In this document: piece by piece, positions 51,556 through 61,018 of the stretch
How the letters are laid out: every line of letters begins with the position of its first letter
Numbering within the stretch: position 1 is the stretch's first letter
Source of the DNA: Planctomycetales bacterium
Lineage (GTDB): Bacteria > Planctomycetota > Planctomycetia > Isosphaerales > Isosphaeraceae
Length of the DNA stretch: 64,000 bases
Reading direction: 5' to 3'
Assembly (NCBI GenBank): GCA_027451885.1
Contig: DAIDHX010000311.1
Location: forward strand, 62,001 to 126,000
Notes under the pieces: generated by a model
Databases searched by the model: none
The model's input: only the letters and a program-made list of their open reading frames with translations
What the model was told of the DNA's origin: nothing
Position numbers and translations under genes: made by a program

Positions 51556-54264
51556 TCAGGGGCGAGGCGTTCGAGCGTCTTGCCCCTGTTCTGCTTGAAC
51601 GCGCGATTCGATTTCCTGGAGACGCGTCGCAAGCAGATTGAGCTCGGGACTCGTGTCGGACGCGCGTGCGAGTGGTTGCAGGGCTTGCCTGGCTTCATTG
51701 AGATGCTTGCCTGCCTGGTTGCGCGTCTCGCTGGATTCGACTTCAAGCGCGGCGAGCGACAGCAATGCCTGGGCCAGATCCTGGCGAAAAATGGAAATGT
51801 CGGGTTGTGTTGATACGAGTTCACGGAGTCCCTTGACGGCCTGATCGAGCAGGCCAACGGCCGCCGCGTGGCGGCTGGGGTCGATGGCGATGAGCTCGGC
51901 CAGCTTCAGTCGCGAGGAGGCGAGCTGAGCCTTGACGTCCGCGGTTGCCTCCGCGCTGGTTTTGACGCCGGCAAGTCGATCGATCGCCGTGCGGATCGTC
52001 CGTTCGCCTTCGGCTTTACGGCCCTTGCCGGCTTCGGCGAGACCGAGATCCGTGAGCGCCATCGCCAACCGGACGAGCGTTTCGTCGCGCTGGAGCAGCG
52101 CAGAGGGGTCTTCTGAAGCCTGCGCTGCGTTTTCCCGTTTGTTCACGAGCGCTTCGAGAACCCGCGCCGCGTTCTCGGCGTCGCTTGCCGCGGCGTCAAA
52201 GCGTCGTTTTCTCATGTGAATCTCGGAGCGGTTGAGGAAGCAATCCGCCGCGAAGCCCTGGGCCTCGTCCGCCGCCAGATTCGCCCGTTCCTGGGCGATC
52301 CGCTCGAGCGCGGTTGAATACTCCGCGAGCGCGCCGTCGGAGTCGCCGCCGCCATCAAGGACCGTGCCGCGGTCGATGTGGATCTTGATCTCAAGCCGGC
52401 GGGCGCGCGCACGCGCCGAGCTGACATTTTCCAGCGGTCCCAGAAGCGCAAGCGAAGCCTGGTAGTTCGCCAGGGATTCGTCCCTGGACGCGGTGATGCG
52501 CGCCAGGCCCGCGAGCAGGTAGTGCACCTGGGCGGATTCGAAGCGAATTTCAGGATCGGCGGGATACTCCTCGCCAAGCGATTTGTAGGAATTGAGCACG
52601 ATCCGGGCCAGGTCCTCGCGAATCGGTGAGCTGCCGGGGACGGAAGCCAGCCGGATGGCTGAGGTTTGCAGGAGCTCGCGCAGAGCCTGGCGGGTCATGC
52701 CGAGCTGGCGTGCCGTGGCGCGGGTTGCCTGCTGGGCGCGTGCGGATTCAATGCCGAGCGTCCAGTCGTGCCAGGCGAGCGCGACGGCGCCGATTCCAAG
52801 CATCACGGCCGCGGCCGCCACGAGCCGTTTGCGCGTGCGGAGGGCCCGGATCGCACGGGCGGGCAGCGGTTCACGATAGGCGAGGACGGGCTGGCCCGCG
52901 AGGTGCCGCTCGATGTCATCCGCGAGCGCCTGGGCGCTTGCATAGCGCGCCTCGGGTGCATGCGCCATCGCCTTCAGGCAGATTGCCTCGAGCCCTCGGT
53001 CCAGCTCGGGACGGATCGAGCGTGGGTTGGGAAACTCGCCACGCTCCACGCGGGAGCAGACGGCGAAGACGTCGTCCTCGCGGAACGGGCCTCGTCCTGT
53101 GAGCACATAATAGAGCGTTGCTCCCAGGCTGTAGACATCCGAACGCGGACCCACGCGGGCGACGTCGCCGCGCGCTTGCTCGGGGCTCATGTAGGCCGGC
53201 GTGCCGATCCGCGAGCCTGCGAGCGTGGGCTGAAGATCAGAGCCTGACGATGGGTGCAAGGTCTCGCCCGACTGGATGTGTTCCGGCGCATGTTGCAGGG
53301 ATTTTGCCAGGCCCCAGTCGACGACCAGGGTTTCGCCAAATGGGCCGAGGAGGACGTTTCTGGGCTTCAGATCCCGGTGCAAGATGCCGCGGCTGTGGGC
53401 GTATTCCACGGTTTCGCACACGGTCAGAAAGCGCCTGAGGAGCTGGTGGAAGTCCCGGCCGCGGGCGCTGGGGTCGTTCTTCAGAGACGGGCTCGCATGG
53501 TGTGCATCGACCGCGCTCTTCAGGCTGTCGCCACGCACGAACCGCATGGCGTAATAGGGCGAGCCTGCCCGGGAGCAGCCGCGCGAATGCACCGGCACGA
53601 TCCCGGGATGTTCCAGGTTGCCCGTGACCTCCGCCTCGAGCATGAACCGGACCCGGCTTTGCTGATCCCCTGCGTACTCGTCTCGCAGCGTCTTGAGAGC
53701 GACTTCCCGGTTCAGCTCGGCATCGTGCGCCAGGTAGACCTTGCCCAGGCCCCCCTGGTCGTGGAGGCGAATGATTCGAAAGCGATCGGCGGGGCTTGAA
53801 TTGCCGACGCCCCGCGGAGGAGCTGCTTGCTGTGAATCGGGCAGGTCAATGCCATCGGAAGATTCATAGGCCAGGGTGGTCAACTCAGAGGCGCGAGGCC
53901 AGGCGGGGATGGTCAAATCCGGATGGATCGGCGAGGTCTCAAGAGTGCGATCGTCGTCAGGATTCGCCTGCGCGGGCGGGCGGGCGGCTAAGGCAAACGC
54001 CTCGTCCGGCGCGCCCGACGCGGGCGCCCTCTGCGTTGACTCGAGCCCAGTCGGGGTGGATAGCATCTGATCCACAAGCGATTCGATGCGCGCGGGATCG
54101 AGCTCCCAGAGGCCCGATTTCACCAGGTAATCCGAGAGCGATCCGCTCCGCTCGCCGAGCAGCCAGGCCTGCGCCGCCGCGACGAACTGATCGATCCGTC
54201 CAGCGCCTTGCTGGCACGCCAGAAGGCCCACGAGGAAATCGCGATCGTTGATGGACGCCGGCAT
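51556..54264 (-). CDS. Large Ser/Thr protein kinase with TPR-like C-terminal half
   Basis: This 902-residue protein has a helical N-terminal region (about 1-150), a kinase domain (about 165-450) with LHDQGGLGKVYLAHD, VALKTL, HRDLKPRNVLL and DWGLAK instead of DFG, SPEQARGD, and a membrane span at about 480 (RLVAAAAVMLGIGAVALAW). The C-terminal 400 residues are helical tetratricopeptide-like repeats, extracytoplasmic if the topology is as predicted. Such kinase-span-TPR architecture is common in planctomycetes. It is convergent with the unknown gene to its left. Confidence 0.95.
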   Translation of the reverse strand: MPASINDRDFLVGLLACQQGAGRIDQFVAAAQAWLLGERSGSLSDYLVKSGLWELDPARIESLVDQMLSTPTGLESTQRAPASGAPDEAFALAARPPAQANPDDDRTLETSPIHPDLTIPAWPRASELTTLAYESSDGIDLPDSQQAAPPRGVGNSSPADRFRIIRLHDQGGLGKVYLAHDAELNREVALKTLRDEYAGDQQSRVRFMLEAEVTGNLEHPGIVPVHSRGCSRAGSPYYAMRFVRGDSLKSAVDAHHASPSLKNDPSARGRDFHQLLRRFLTVCETVEYAHSRGILHRDLKPRNVLLGPFGETLVVDWGLAKSLQHAPEHIQSGETLHPSSGSDLQPTLAGSRIGTPAYMSPEQARGDVARVGPRSDVYSLGATLYYVLTGRGPFREDDVFAVCSRVERGEFPNPRSIRPELDRGLEAICLKAMAHAPEARYASAQALADDIERHLAGQPVLAYREPLPARAIRALRTRKRLVAAAAVMLGIGAVALAWHDWTLGIESARAQQATRATARQLGMTRQALRELLQTSAIRLASVPGSSPIREDLARIVLNSYKSLGEEYPADPEIRFESAQVHYLLAGLARITASRDESLANYQASLALLGPLENVSSARARARRLEIKIHIDRGTVLDGGGDSDGALAEYSTALERIAQERANLAADEAQGFAADCFLNRSEIHMRKRRFDAAASDAENAARVLEALVNKRENAAQASEDPSALLQRDETLVRLAMALTDLGLAEAGKGRKAEGERTIRTAIDRLAGVKTSAEATADVKAQLASSRLKLAELIAIDPSRHAAAVGLLDQAVKGLRELVSTQPDISIFRQDLAQALLSLAALEVESSETRNQAGKHLNEARQALQPLARASDTSPELNLLATRLQEIESRVQAEQGQDARTPRP

Positions 54265-54402
54265 AACGAGACTCCGAGCAAGCCTCGAAAATCCTGACTG
54301 GGCTCATGCATGTGCGGGAACCGAGCATACTCGGCGAGGAGCGGCGGAACACGAACTTTTTCGATCGAACGCGGGGGCGTCGCGGTCGGGGCGAGCGCGT
54401 TC

Positions 54403-54408
54403 TATAAT
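54403..54408 (+). promoter_or_regulatory. -10 box ahead of gnd
   Basis: A perfect TATAAT lies 39 bases ahead of the gnd start. No good -35 is seen 17 bases upstream, so the promoter may use an activator or another factor. Confidence 0.4.
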
Positions 54409-54446
54409 CGTGCACCTGGGAATACCACCCCACGAACCACGAGGCG

Positions 54447-55919
54447 ATGATGATGTCGAGCGAGGCGCAGAAGGCGGATTTTGGCCTGGTCGGGCTAGCC
54501 GTCATGGGCGAGAACCTGGTCCTGAATATTGAAAGCCGCGGCTATCGGGTTGCGGTTTACAACCGGACGACGTCGAAGGTCGACGCGTTTCTTGAGGGGC
54601 GTGCGAAGGGCAAGAATATTGTCGGCGCGCATACGCCGGCTGCGCTTGCCGCTGCGCTTGCGAGGCCGCGGAAGGTGATGATCATGGTCCAGGCGGGCGC
54701 GCCTGTGGACAAGGTGATCGAGGAGCTGATTCCGGTTCTGGAGCCGGGAGACGTGATCATCGACGGCGGCAACTCGAATCACGCGGATACCACGCGGCGG
54801 GTGCGGGACCTCACCGCGCGGGGGTTCCACTTCATTGGTGCGGGGGTGTCAGGCGGCGAGGAAGGCGCGCTTAAGGGTCCGTCGATCATGCCCGGCGGTG
54901 ACCAGCGCGCGTGGCCGCTCGTCAAGCCGATCTTCCAGGCCATCGCGGCCAAGGTTGAAGACGGCTCCCCCTGCTGCGACTGGGTCGGCCCCGAGGGATC
55001 GGGCCACTACGTGAAGATGGTGCACAACGGCATCGAATACGGCGATATGCAGCTCATCTGTGAAGCCTACCACATCATGAGCGCGGTCCTGGGGATGGAC
55101 GCACCTTCCATCGGCCAGGTCTTCGCGCGCTGGAACAAGGGCCCGCTCGATAGCTTTCTGATCCAGATCACCAGCGAGGCGCTGGCCTATGTCGATCCCG
55201 AAACCGGCAAGCCGCTGGTGGACTTGATCCTCGACAAGGCCGGGCAAAAAGGAACCGGCAAGTGGACGGTGGAGTCGGCCGGGGACCACGGCATCCCGCT
55301 TACCTTGATCGCCGAGGCCGTCTTCGCGCGTTGCCTTTCTGCTCAGAAGGACGAACGTGTTCATGCCAGCAAGCTGATCGCTGGCCCCGCCAGGCCCCCC
55401 GCGCCGGCGGCAGCCGCGCTGGTTGACGCCCTCGAGCAGGCGCTTTATGCCAGCAAGCTTGTCTCCTACGCCCAGGGATTCGCCCTGCTGGACGCGATGG
55501 CGAAGGCATCTCAGTGGGATATCAACAAGGGCGCTGTGGCGCTCATGTGGCGCGGCGGGTGCATCATCCGGAGCGTGTTCCTGGGCAAGATCAAGGACGC
55601 GTTCGACAAGAACCCGTCTCTCGCCAACCTGCTGCTCGATCCCTACTTCACGGGCGAAATCGAACGCTGCCAGCCTGGTTGGCGCAAGGCCGTGCTCACC
55701 GCCATCGAGAACGGCGTCCCCGCGCCGGCGATGTCGTCCGCCCTCGCCTACTTCGACGGCTACCGGTCTGAACGTCTCCCAGCCAACCTGCTCCAGGCCC
55801 AGCGCGACTACTTTGGCGCCCATAACTACGAACGTGTGGACCACCCACGCGGCACGTTCTTTCACACCAACTGGACGGGGCGCGGCGGCTCGACCGCCTC
55901 ATCAACCTACAACGCCTGA
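54447..55919 (+). CDS. gnd: 6-phosphogluconate dehydrogenase (decarboxylating)
   Basis: This 490-residue protein is Gnd, the NADP-dependent enzyme of the oxidative pentose phosphate pathway making ribulose 5-phosphate and CO2. The N-terminal cofactor motif GLAVMGENLVLNI is followed by IIDGGNSNHADTTRR, GAGVSGGEEGALKGPSIMPGG (signature 2) and the helical domain MVHNGIEYGDMQLICEAY, LDKAGQKGTGKWT (active site). Length is normal (about 470-490). The start is a run of three ATG codons; any may be used. It is a single gene. The C-terminal GRGGSTASSTYNA tail is typical. Confidence 0.98.
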   Translation: MMMSSEAQKADFGLVGLAVMGENLVLNIESRGYRVAVYNRTTSKVDAFLEGRAKGKNIVGAHTPAALAAALARPRKVMIMVQAGAPVDKVIEELIPVLEPGDVIIDGGNSNHADTTRRVRDLTARGFHFIGAGVSGGEEGALKGPSIMPGGDQRAWPLVKPIFQAIAAKVEDGSPCCDWVGPEGSGHYVKMVHNGIEYGDMQLICEAYHIMSAVLGMDAPSIGQVFARWNKGPLDSFLIQITSEALAYVDPETGKPLVDLILDKAGQKGTGKWTVESAGDHGIPLTLIAEAVFARCLSAQKDERVHASKLIAGPARPPAPAAAALVDALEQALYASKLVSYAQGFALLDAMAKASQWDINKGAVALMWRGGCIIRSVFLGKIKDAFDKNPSLANLLLDPYFTGEIERCQPGWRKAVLTAIENGVPAPAMSSALAYFDGYRSERLPANLLQAQRDYFGAHNYERVDHPRGTFFHTNWTGRGGSTASSTYNA

Positions 55920-56211
55920 GTCCCGTCCCTTGCCCCGGATCGAAGCCAGCCGCCCGCGCGTGGATTCCACGCCCGGGTGCTGCTGCGCTCTTGCAAGTAC
56001 GGTACAAACGTGCAATAATAATTGCCGTTCGGATGGCCTGGAAGGATTATGCACCAGTTTGCTTGGATTTTCCTAATATATTACTGGCTAATGGGTTCGG
56101 ATCTGATCCGAGATGCTGGAGTCGATTTTCTGGGGTTCCGGCCGAATACTACTAGTGACAAGATTGTACGTGCATGCGGGCGGTGGCCCGTGTTGGTTGA
56201 GTGGAGGATAG
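55920..56211. other. Intergenic region with AT-rich patch
   Basis: The 292 bases have an unusually AT-rich patch near 56005-56100 within GC-rich surroundings. No gene, tRNA or clear promoter was found there. Confidence 0.4.
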
Positions 56212-57591
56212 GTGTTGGACGGTTTTGGGGGAGGGTTGGCGGTGTCGGAGTCAGCGCCTGGGGGCGGATCACGCAAGGGTCGAGCGAGTTTGCGCTCGGC
56301 CCTGGAGGAGACGGTGGTCCAGGTTCCTGGGTCTCGGAGTCGCTCCGCGCGGGAGGCGCGTGCGACCCGAGGGCTTCTGGGTCGGCGGCTGGGGCAGTAT
56401 CGGGTTGAGTCGGTGCTGGGCAAGGGATCGATGGCGGTGGTCTACCGGGCGCGGCATCTGGGTCTGGGTAGGCCGTGCGCGCTCAAGATCATGGATGCGG
56501 GGTTTGACGAGACGCAGCCTGGTCTGCGGGCGCAATTCTGGGCTGAGGCACGCGCGGCGGCGAATCTTGTGCATCCGCACGTGGTGACGATTCATAATCT
56601 CGGCAGCGCGAGCGGCTGGCACTATATCGAGATGGAGTATGTGCCGGGCGGTCAGACGTTGCGTGAGACGCTGGTGAAGGAAGGGCCGCTCGAGCCCTTC
56701 AAGGGTGCGGAGCTGGCCCGGCAGATTTCGCTGGCGCTCGGGGCCGCGCACGATTCGGGGCTGGTGCACCGCGACATCAAGCCGGCGAATGTGCTGCTCA
56801 CCCCGGATGGCAAGGCAAAGCTTGCCGACTTCGGACTGGTGCGCCGGTTCGAGGATCTGGCGAAGGGTTGCGCACCGCTCGCGGGCACTCCCTCGTTCAT
56901 GGCGCCTGAGCTCTTCAAGGGTACGCCCGCCGGTCCGCTGAGCGACATCTACGCCCTCGGGGTTCTGCTGTTTCACTGCCTTTCCGGCCGGTTACCGTTC
57001 TCAGCGGAGAGCGTGGGCGAGCTGATTCAGCTTCATGTCGCACATCCCGCGCCCGATATTCGGGAGCACGCGGAGATTCCCGATTCGCTTGCCGAGATCG
57101 TGACCCGGGCTCTTGCCAAGTCGCCAGGCGATCGATTTGGCTCCGCGGCGGAGCTGGCGCAGGCCCTTGATGCTGCCCTGCACCGGCCGCGCGATACCGA
57201 GAGTCTGGTGCGCGAGGCTGCGTCGGGGCTCGATTGCTTTATCCAGGGGGCGCGAGATACCTTCCGCGTCATCGTGGCGCTGCCCGGCGATCGGCTCCAG
57301 GAGGTTGTAATCGAGGCGACGGACGAGGGCGCAGACGAGCACCAGCTCAGTGTATTCTCCGTCTGCGGTCCCGCTGACCCCAGCTTCTACGCCAGTGCGC
57401 TTGAGCTCAACAACCAGCTCACCTACGGCAGCATCTCGATTCATAATGTCCTGGGCTCGCCCATGTTCGTCATGTCGCGGAACTTCCCGCTCGATGCCGT
57501 CCGCGCGGAAGATGTGCGGGACGCCATGCTCGAGATCGCCCGCCGCTCAGACCACATTGAGAAACGGCTCACGCGTCTCGACCAGTATTAA
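56212..57591 (+). CDS. Ser/Thr protein kinase with C-terminal YbjN-like domain
   Basis: This 459-residue protein has a disordered Gly/Ser/Arg-rich start, a kinase domain (about 62-330) with VLGKGSMAVVYRARHLG, ALKIMD, HRDIKPANVLL and DFGLVRR (normal DFG), GTPSFMAPELFKG, and a C-terminal domain (about 345-459) that lacks the membrane span typical of neighbours. The C-terminal part (GDRLQEVVIEATDE, QLSVFSVCGP, LNNQLTYGSISIH, EDVRDAMLEIARRSDHIEK) resembles the YbjN / type III chaperone-like fold used in sensing or protein binding. Start: GTG at 56212 with GGAGG 5 bases upstream. Confidence 0.85.
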   Translation: MLDGFGGGLAVSESAPGGGSRKGRASLRSALEETVVQVPGSRSRSAREARATRGLLGRRLGQYRVESVLGKGSMAVVYRARHLGLGRPCALKIMDAGFDETQPGLRAQFWAEARAAANLVHPHVVTIHNLGSASGWHYIEMEYVPGGQTLRETLVKEGPLEPFKGAELARQISLALGAAHDSGLVHRDIKPANVLLTPDGKAKLADFGLVRRFEDLAKGCAPLAGTPSFMAPELFKGTPAGPLSDIYALGVLLFHCLSGRLPFSAESVGELIQLHVAHPAPDIREHAEIPDSLAEIVTRALAKSPGDRFGSAAELAQALDAALHRPRDTESLVREAASGLDCFIQGARDTFRVIVALPGDRLQEVVIEATDEGADEHQLSVFSVCGPADPSFYASALELNNQLTYGSISIHNVLGSPMFVMSRNFPLDAVRAEDVRDAMLEIARRSDHIEKRLTRLDQY

Positions 57592-57670
57592 ACAAGCGCG
57601 GTACTCGCTCGAGCACGCGGGGGTCGCTACGATGACCTGGCACGGGACCGGTTGACTCGGAGCGAAGCGC

Positions 57671-58141
57671 ATGGCGCGTGGAAATCTGGCGTCGAGCAGT
57701 ACAATTCTTGCGCTCGCGATTGGCACGTTCGCGCTCTTCCTGGGACTGCGGCTCTGGTACGAGCGCAAGCGCAGGGTGGCGAGCGAGGCGGACCAGGCGT
57801 TCTTTCGTTTCCAGGATGTGCGGCGGCTGCTGGGTCTGGCGGCGATGGCCGGCGCAGCGATTGGCATCGCCTACGGCGGCCAGGTGGGAGCGCGGGCGGG
57901 CGGGCGGCCGAACCCCGCGTTCGCAATTGCCTGGCTGGCTGTCGGCCTGTGCGTGATTCTGATGCTGGGGTTCGCCATCATCGACTGGATGGCAACCTGG
58001 CGCTTTGAGCGCAGGGCGCGAAGGCGCCTGGTGCGGGAACGGGTTGAAATCCTCCGCGACATCCTGGCCGCGACGCACGGCGCCCAGGGCTCCGCGGGTT
58101 CTGACGACGAGAACCTCGATCCTGATCAAGAAACCCTCTGA
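57671..58141 (+). CDS. Small membrane protein of unknown function
   Basis: This 156-residue protein has three hydrophobic segments (about 12-28, 56-72 and 88-108), an Arg-rich loop and a long acidic C-terminus (GSDDENLDPDQETL). I recognise no family. It follows the kinase gene by 79 bases and precedes the DUF1697 gene by 30 bases on the same strand, so it could be part of a small transcript unit. Codon use fits the core. Confidence 0.72.
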   Translation: MARGNLASSSTILALAIGTFALFLGLRLWYERKRRVASEADQAFFRFQDVRRLLGLAAMAGAAIGIAYGGQVGARAGGRPNPAFAIAWLAVGLCVILMLGFAIIDWMATWRFERRARRRLVRERVEILRDILAATHGAQGSAGSDDENLDPDQETL

Positions 58142-58171
58142 TTCGGCAGCCCTCCTGGCGAGGATCATCCC

Positions 58172-58717
58172 GTGCCCGAGACCTACCTCGCGCTTCTACG
58201 TGCCATCAATGTGGGGGGCAAGAACAAGCTGCCCATGAGCGTGCTCGCGGAGCTCTTCGAGGCCGCGGGCTGCTCGCAGGTGCGGACCTACATCCAGAGC
58301 GGCAACGTGGTTTTTCGCGCCTCGCCCGCCGCTGCGAGGTCCGTTCCCGGCAAGGTTGCGAAGCGTATTCGCGAGGAGCTCGGCTTCGACGCGCCCATCG
58401 TCACCCGCTCGCGCGGCGAGATCGATGAAGCCGTGCGCTCGAATCCCTATCTCGCCGCGGGCGCGACCGAGGATTCCCTGTTCATGATGTTCCTGGCGGA
58501 TGCGCCCGCAGGCTCCCTCATTGAGACGCTCGACCCCTTGCGCTCGCCAGGAGACGAGTATCAGGTCCGCGGCCGTGACGTCTTTCTCAGGTTGGGGAAT
58601 TCCGCCGCGGAGACCAAGCTCACGGTGGCTTATTTCGACTCCAGGCTCAAAACCGTCTCCACCTGCCGCAACTGGCGCACGACGCTCAAGCTCCAGGCCA
58701 TGATGGCGGAACTCTAG
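58172..58717 (+). CDS. DUF1697-family protein
   Basis: This 181-residue protein has the DUF1697 layout with ALLRAINVGGKNKLPM at the start, RTYIQSGNVVF, and a C-terminal TCRNWRTTLKLQAM, all hallmark segments. The function of the family is unknown; the fold is a ferredoxin-like alpha/beta. Length is normal (about 170-180). It is 30 bases after the small membrane-protein gene and may be its operon partner. Confidence 0.95.
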   Translation: MPETYLALLRAINVGGKNKLPMSVLAELFEAAGCSQVRTYIQSGNVVFRASPAAARSVPGKVAKRIREELGFDAPIVTRSRGEIDEAVRSNPYLAAGATEDSLFMMFLADAPAGSLIETLDPLRSPGDEYQVRGRDVFLRLGNSAAETKLTVAYFDSRLKTVSTCRNWRTTLKLQAMMAEL

Positions 58718-59044
58718 ACTTCTCCTGATTGCCGTCCAACTTTTCTTACGGGAGTCGAAACATGGCGCACAATCCTAATTGAAGCCGCCTGGACGCATGA
58801 TGGTTTTCCCGCGGCAACATCCTCCGTCACCCCCCTGTGTATTCGTTGACTTGATGTACACAGCGTCTTAATATTCAATGAGCCGATAAAGAAGCCTGGC
58901 CGGCTTGATCGAATCGCACACCAACCTGGCTCGTCGGCCCTGAGCCTCGCGAACCGATGAGCGTTTCGACCCGCGATCGTTTCCCTTCGCTTGCTCGATC
59001 TCTTTGCCCCTTCGTCTGGCTGTCCTCCCGGAGGATGCGCGACC
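58718..59044. other. Intergenic region before the S55 peptidase operon
   Basis: The 327 bases carry a promoter (see 58846-58874) and no gene. The first 120 bases show nothing I can interpret. Confidence 0.5.
58846..58874 (+). promoter_or_regulatory. Near-consensus sigma70-like promoter of the S55 peptidase operon
   Basis: TTGACT (58846-58851), a 17-base spacer and TAATAT (58869-58874) lie about 170 bases ahead of the peptidase start. This gives a leader of about 165 bases. Confidence 0.65.
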
Positions 59045-60958
59045 ATGATTCACGACTGGATTTCGCCGCGGGCTCGAGTGGTTCTGGGCTTGCTGGTGCT
59101 TTTGGGCTGGGCGGATTCGCCGGCGCGTGGGGGCGATCCGGATCCCAAATCGTACTGGGATGTTTCGCAGATTCGGCCTGGGATGAAGGGGACGGGCCGG
59201 ACGGTGATGGTGGGAACGAAGCTCGAGGAGTTTCAGGCCGAGGTGCTGGGTGTGATGAAGGATGTGAGCCCCGGGCGTGACATGGTGCTCTGCCGGTTGC
59301 ACGGTTGCAATCTCGAGCATGCGGGGATCATTCAGGGGATGAGCGGCAGCCCGATCATGATCGAGGGCAAGCTGCTGGGTGCCGTGGCATTTGCGTGGGA
59401 GTTTGCCAAGGACCCGATCGCCGGGGTGACGCCGTTTTCGCAGATGATCCAGTACGTGCGTTCGAGCGACCGCCGGGTGGCGGCGGAGCGTGGGCTTGAG
59501 AAATCGACGGGGCGGGTGTCGACGGGGCTTGCGCCTGTGTTGCCGGTGATCGACGAGGCGTTTGATCCCCATTTGAAGATCGGGTTGCCGGCGGCGTTTG
59601 ATCCCCCTGCTCCGTTATCTGGGGTGCTGGGGGGGATGCGGCCGATCGCGACGCCGCTTGCGGCGCGGGGGTTCAGCCCGCGTTCGCTCGAGGAGCTTGG
59701 CCGCCGGCTGGAGCCCTTTGGCATGGCGCCTGTCTCGGCGGGAGCCGCGCCCGATCGCGTGGTGCGCGAGGCCGGCGACAGGCCGCTTGTTCCTGGCTCG
59801 CCGCTCTCCATCGCACTTGTGATGGGAGACTTCGACATTTCCGGCATCGGCACCGTGACGCACGTCGAGGGGGATCGCGTCTATGGCTTCGGCCATCCCA
59901 TGCTCGGCCTGGGCGCCTGCGAGCTGCCGATGATGACCGGCTACATTCACACGGTCTATCCCCGTGCCTCGGTGAGCATGAAGCTGGGCTCGCCGCTCAA
60001 GGTGGTGGGAGTGATCGATGCCGACGTCAGCACCAGTGTGTCGGGCCGTGTCGGCCCCAGGCCGGATTTGCTGCCGCTTTCGACCAGGGTAAAGACGGGC
60101 CGGTTCGCGGACACCCGCACCTATCGCGTGCAGATCGTGCGCGAACCGAGACTCCTGCCCACGCTTGTGCTCTCCGTGCTCACCAGCGCGATCGACACCG
60201 AGGGCAATTTGCCCGAGGACTTGACCGCTCGCTTCCGGGCGGTGATCGAGCTTGAAGGGCGTGCGCCGATTGTTCTGGAAGACGTCTACAGCGGTCCTCG
60301 GTTCACGGGTGTGATGGGAGCGGCGGCGATGTTCTCGCCCGTTTCTTCGATCGTGGGGATTCTGACGCGGAACCCGGTCGCTCCGGTGCGGATCAAGTCG
60401 ATCGATTGCGATCTGGCGATCGAGCCGGGCCGAACCGTTGCTCGGATCGAATCGGCCCGGCTGGTCTCAGACGTGGTCGAGCCAGGCGGCAAGCTCCGCG
60501 CCGTGATCACCCTCAAGCCGTACCGGGGCGAGCCGCGGCCGCTTGAGATGGAGCTGCCTGTTCCCGCGGATTATCCCGAGGGACCGTCCGAGGTGATCCT
60601 GAGCGATATCTCGGGATCGATTCGGCGCGAGTTTCACAACGACCCGACCATGCTCGAGCCGCGCGATCTGGACGGGCTTTTCCGGGTGATTCGGCTCCAG
60701 GCGGATGCGGTGCGCACCAGTGTGGTGGCGCGGATTCCCTCGCCGGAGAAGGCGGTTTCGGTGCGTGGGCGGAATCTCACCGAGCTGCCTGGCAGTGTCA
60801 GCGCGGTGTTTAGCTCGAAGCGAGACGCGAGCGCAACGCCGCTCCATCGCGATCTGGTGACAACCACGCGCACCGGCTGGGTGATCGAAGGCTCCCAGAC
60901 GCTCCGGTTCAACGTGGTCAAGGACGCCGGCCTGTCGTTATCGTTGCCTGGGAAGTGA
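59045..60958 (+). CDS. SpoIVB-type (S55) peptidase-domain protein
   Basis: This 637-residue protein has a signal peptide (MIHDWISPRARVVLGLLVLLGW..., cleaved near ARG-G). The N-terminal part (YWDVSQIRPGMKGTGRTVMVG, GIIQGMSGSPIMIEGKLLGAVAFAW) and YGFGHPMLGLGACELPM form the SpoIVB/S55 serine peptidase domain; the Ser is in GMSGSP and a His in GFGHPM. The C-terminal 300 residues are beta-rich and unrecognised. SpoIVB cleaves the SpoIVFA regulator in sporulation; here, in a group that does not sporulate, it is a domain used for another cell-envelope task. ATG 59045 is preceded by GGAGG. The next gene follows after 60 bases. Confidence 0.88.
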   Translation: MIHDWISPRARVVLGLLVLLGWADSPARGGDPDPKSYWDVSQIRPGMKGTGRTVMVGTKLEEFQAEVLGVMKDVSPGRDMVLCRLHGCNLEHAGIIQGMSGSPIMIEGKLLGAVAFAWEFAKDPIAGVTPFSQMIQYVRSSDRRVAAERGLEKSTGRVSTGLAPVLPVIDEAFDPHLKIGLPAAFDPPAPLSGVLGGMRPIATPLAARGFSPRSLEELGRRLEPFGMAPVSAGAAPDRVVREAGDRPLVPGSPLSIALVMGDFDISGIGTVTHVEGDRVYGFGHPMLGLGACELPMMTGYIHTVYPRASVSMKLGSPLKVVGVIDADVSTSVSGRVGPRPDLLPLSTRVKTGRFADTRTYRVQIVREPRLLPTLVLSVLTSAIDTEGNLPEDLTARFRAVIELEGRAPIVLEDVYSGPRFTGVMGAAAMFSPVSSIVGILTRNPVAPVRIKSIDCDLAIEPGRTVARIESARLVSDVVEPGGKLRAVITLKPYRGEPRPLEMELPVPADYPEGPSEVILSDISGSIRREFHNDPTMLEPRDLDGLFRVIRLQADAVRTSVVARIPSPEKAVSVRGRNLTELPGSVSAVFSSKRDASATPLHRDLVTTTRTGWVIEGSQTLRFNVVKDAGLSLSLPGK

Positions 60959-61018
60959 GTTCGCGCGCGATCGTTGCGCGGATGCTTCCGCTTGATCTCG
61001 AAACCCAAGAGTGCCGAC

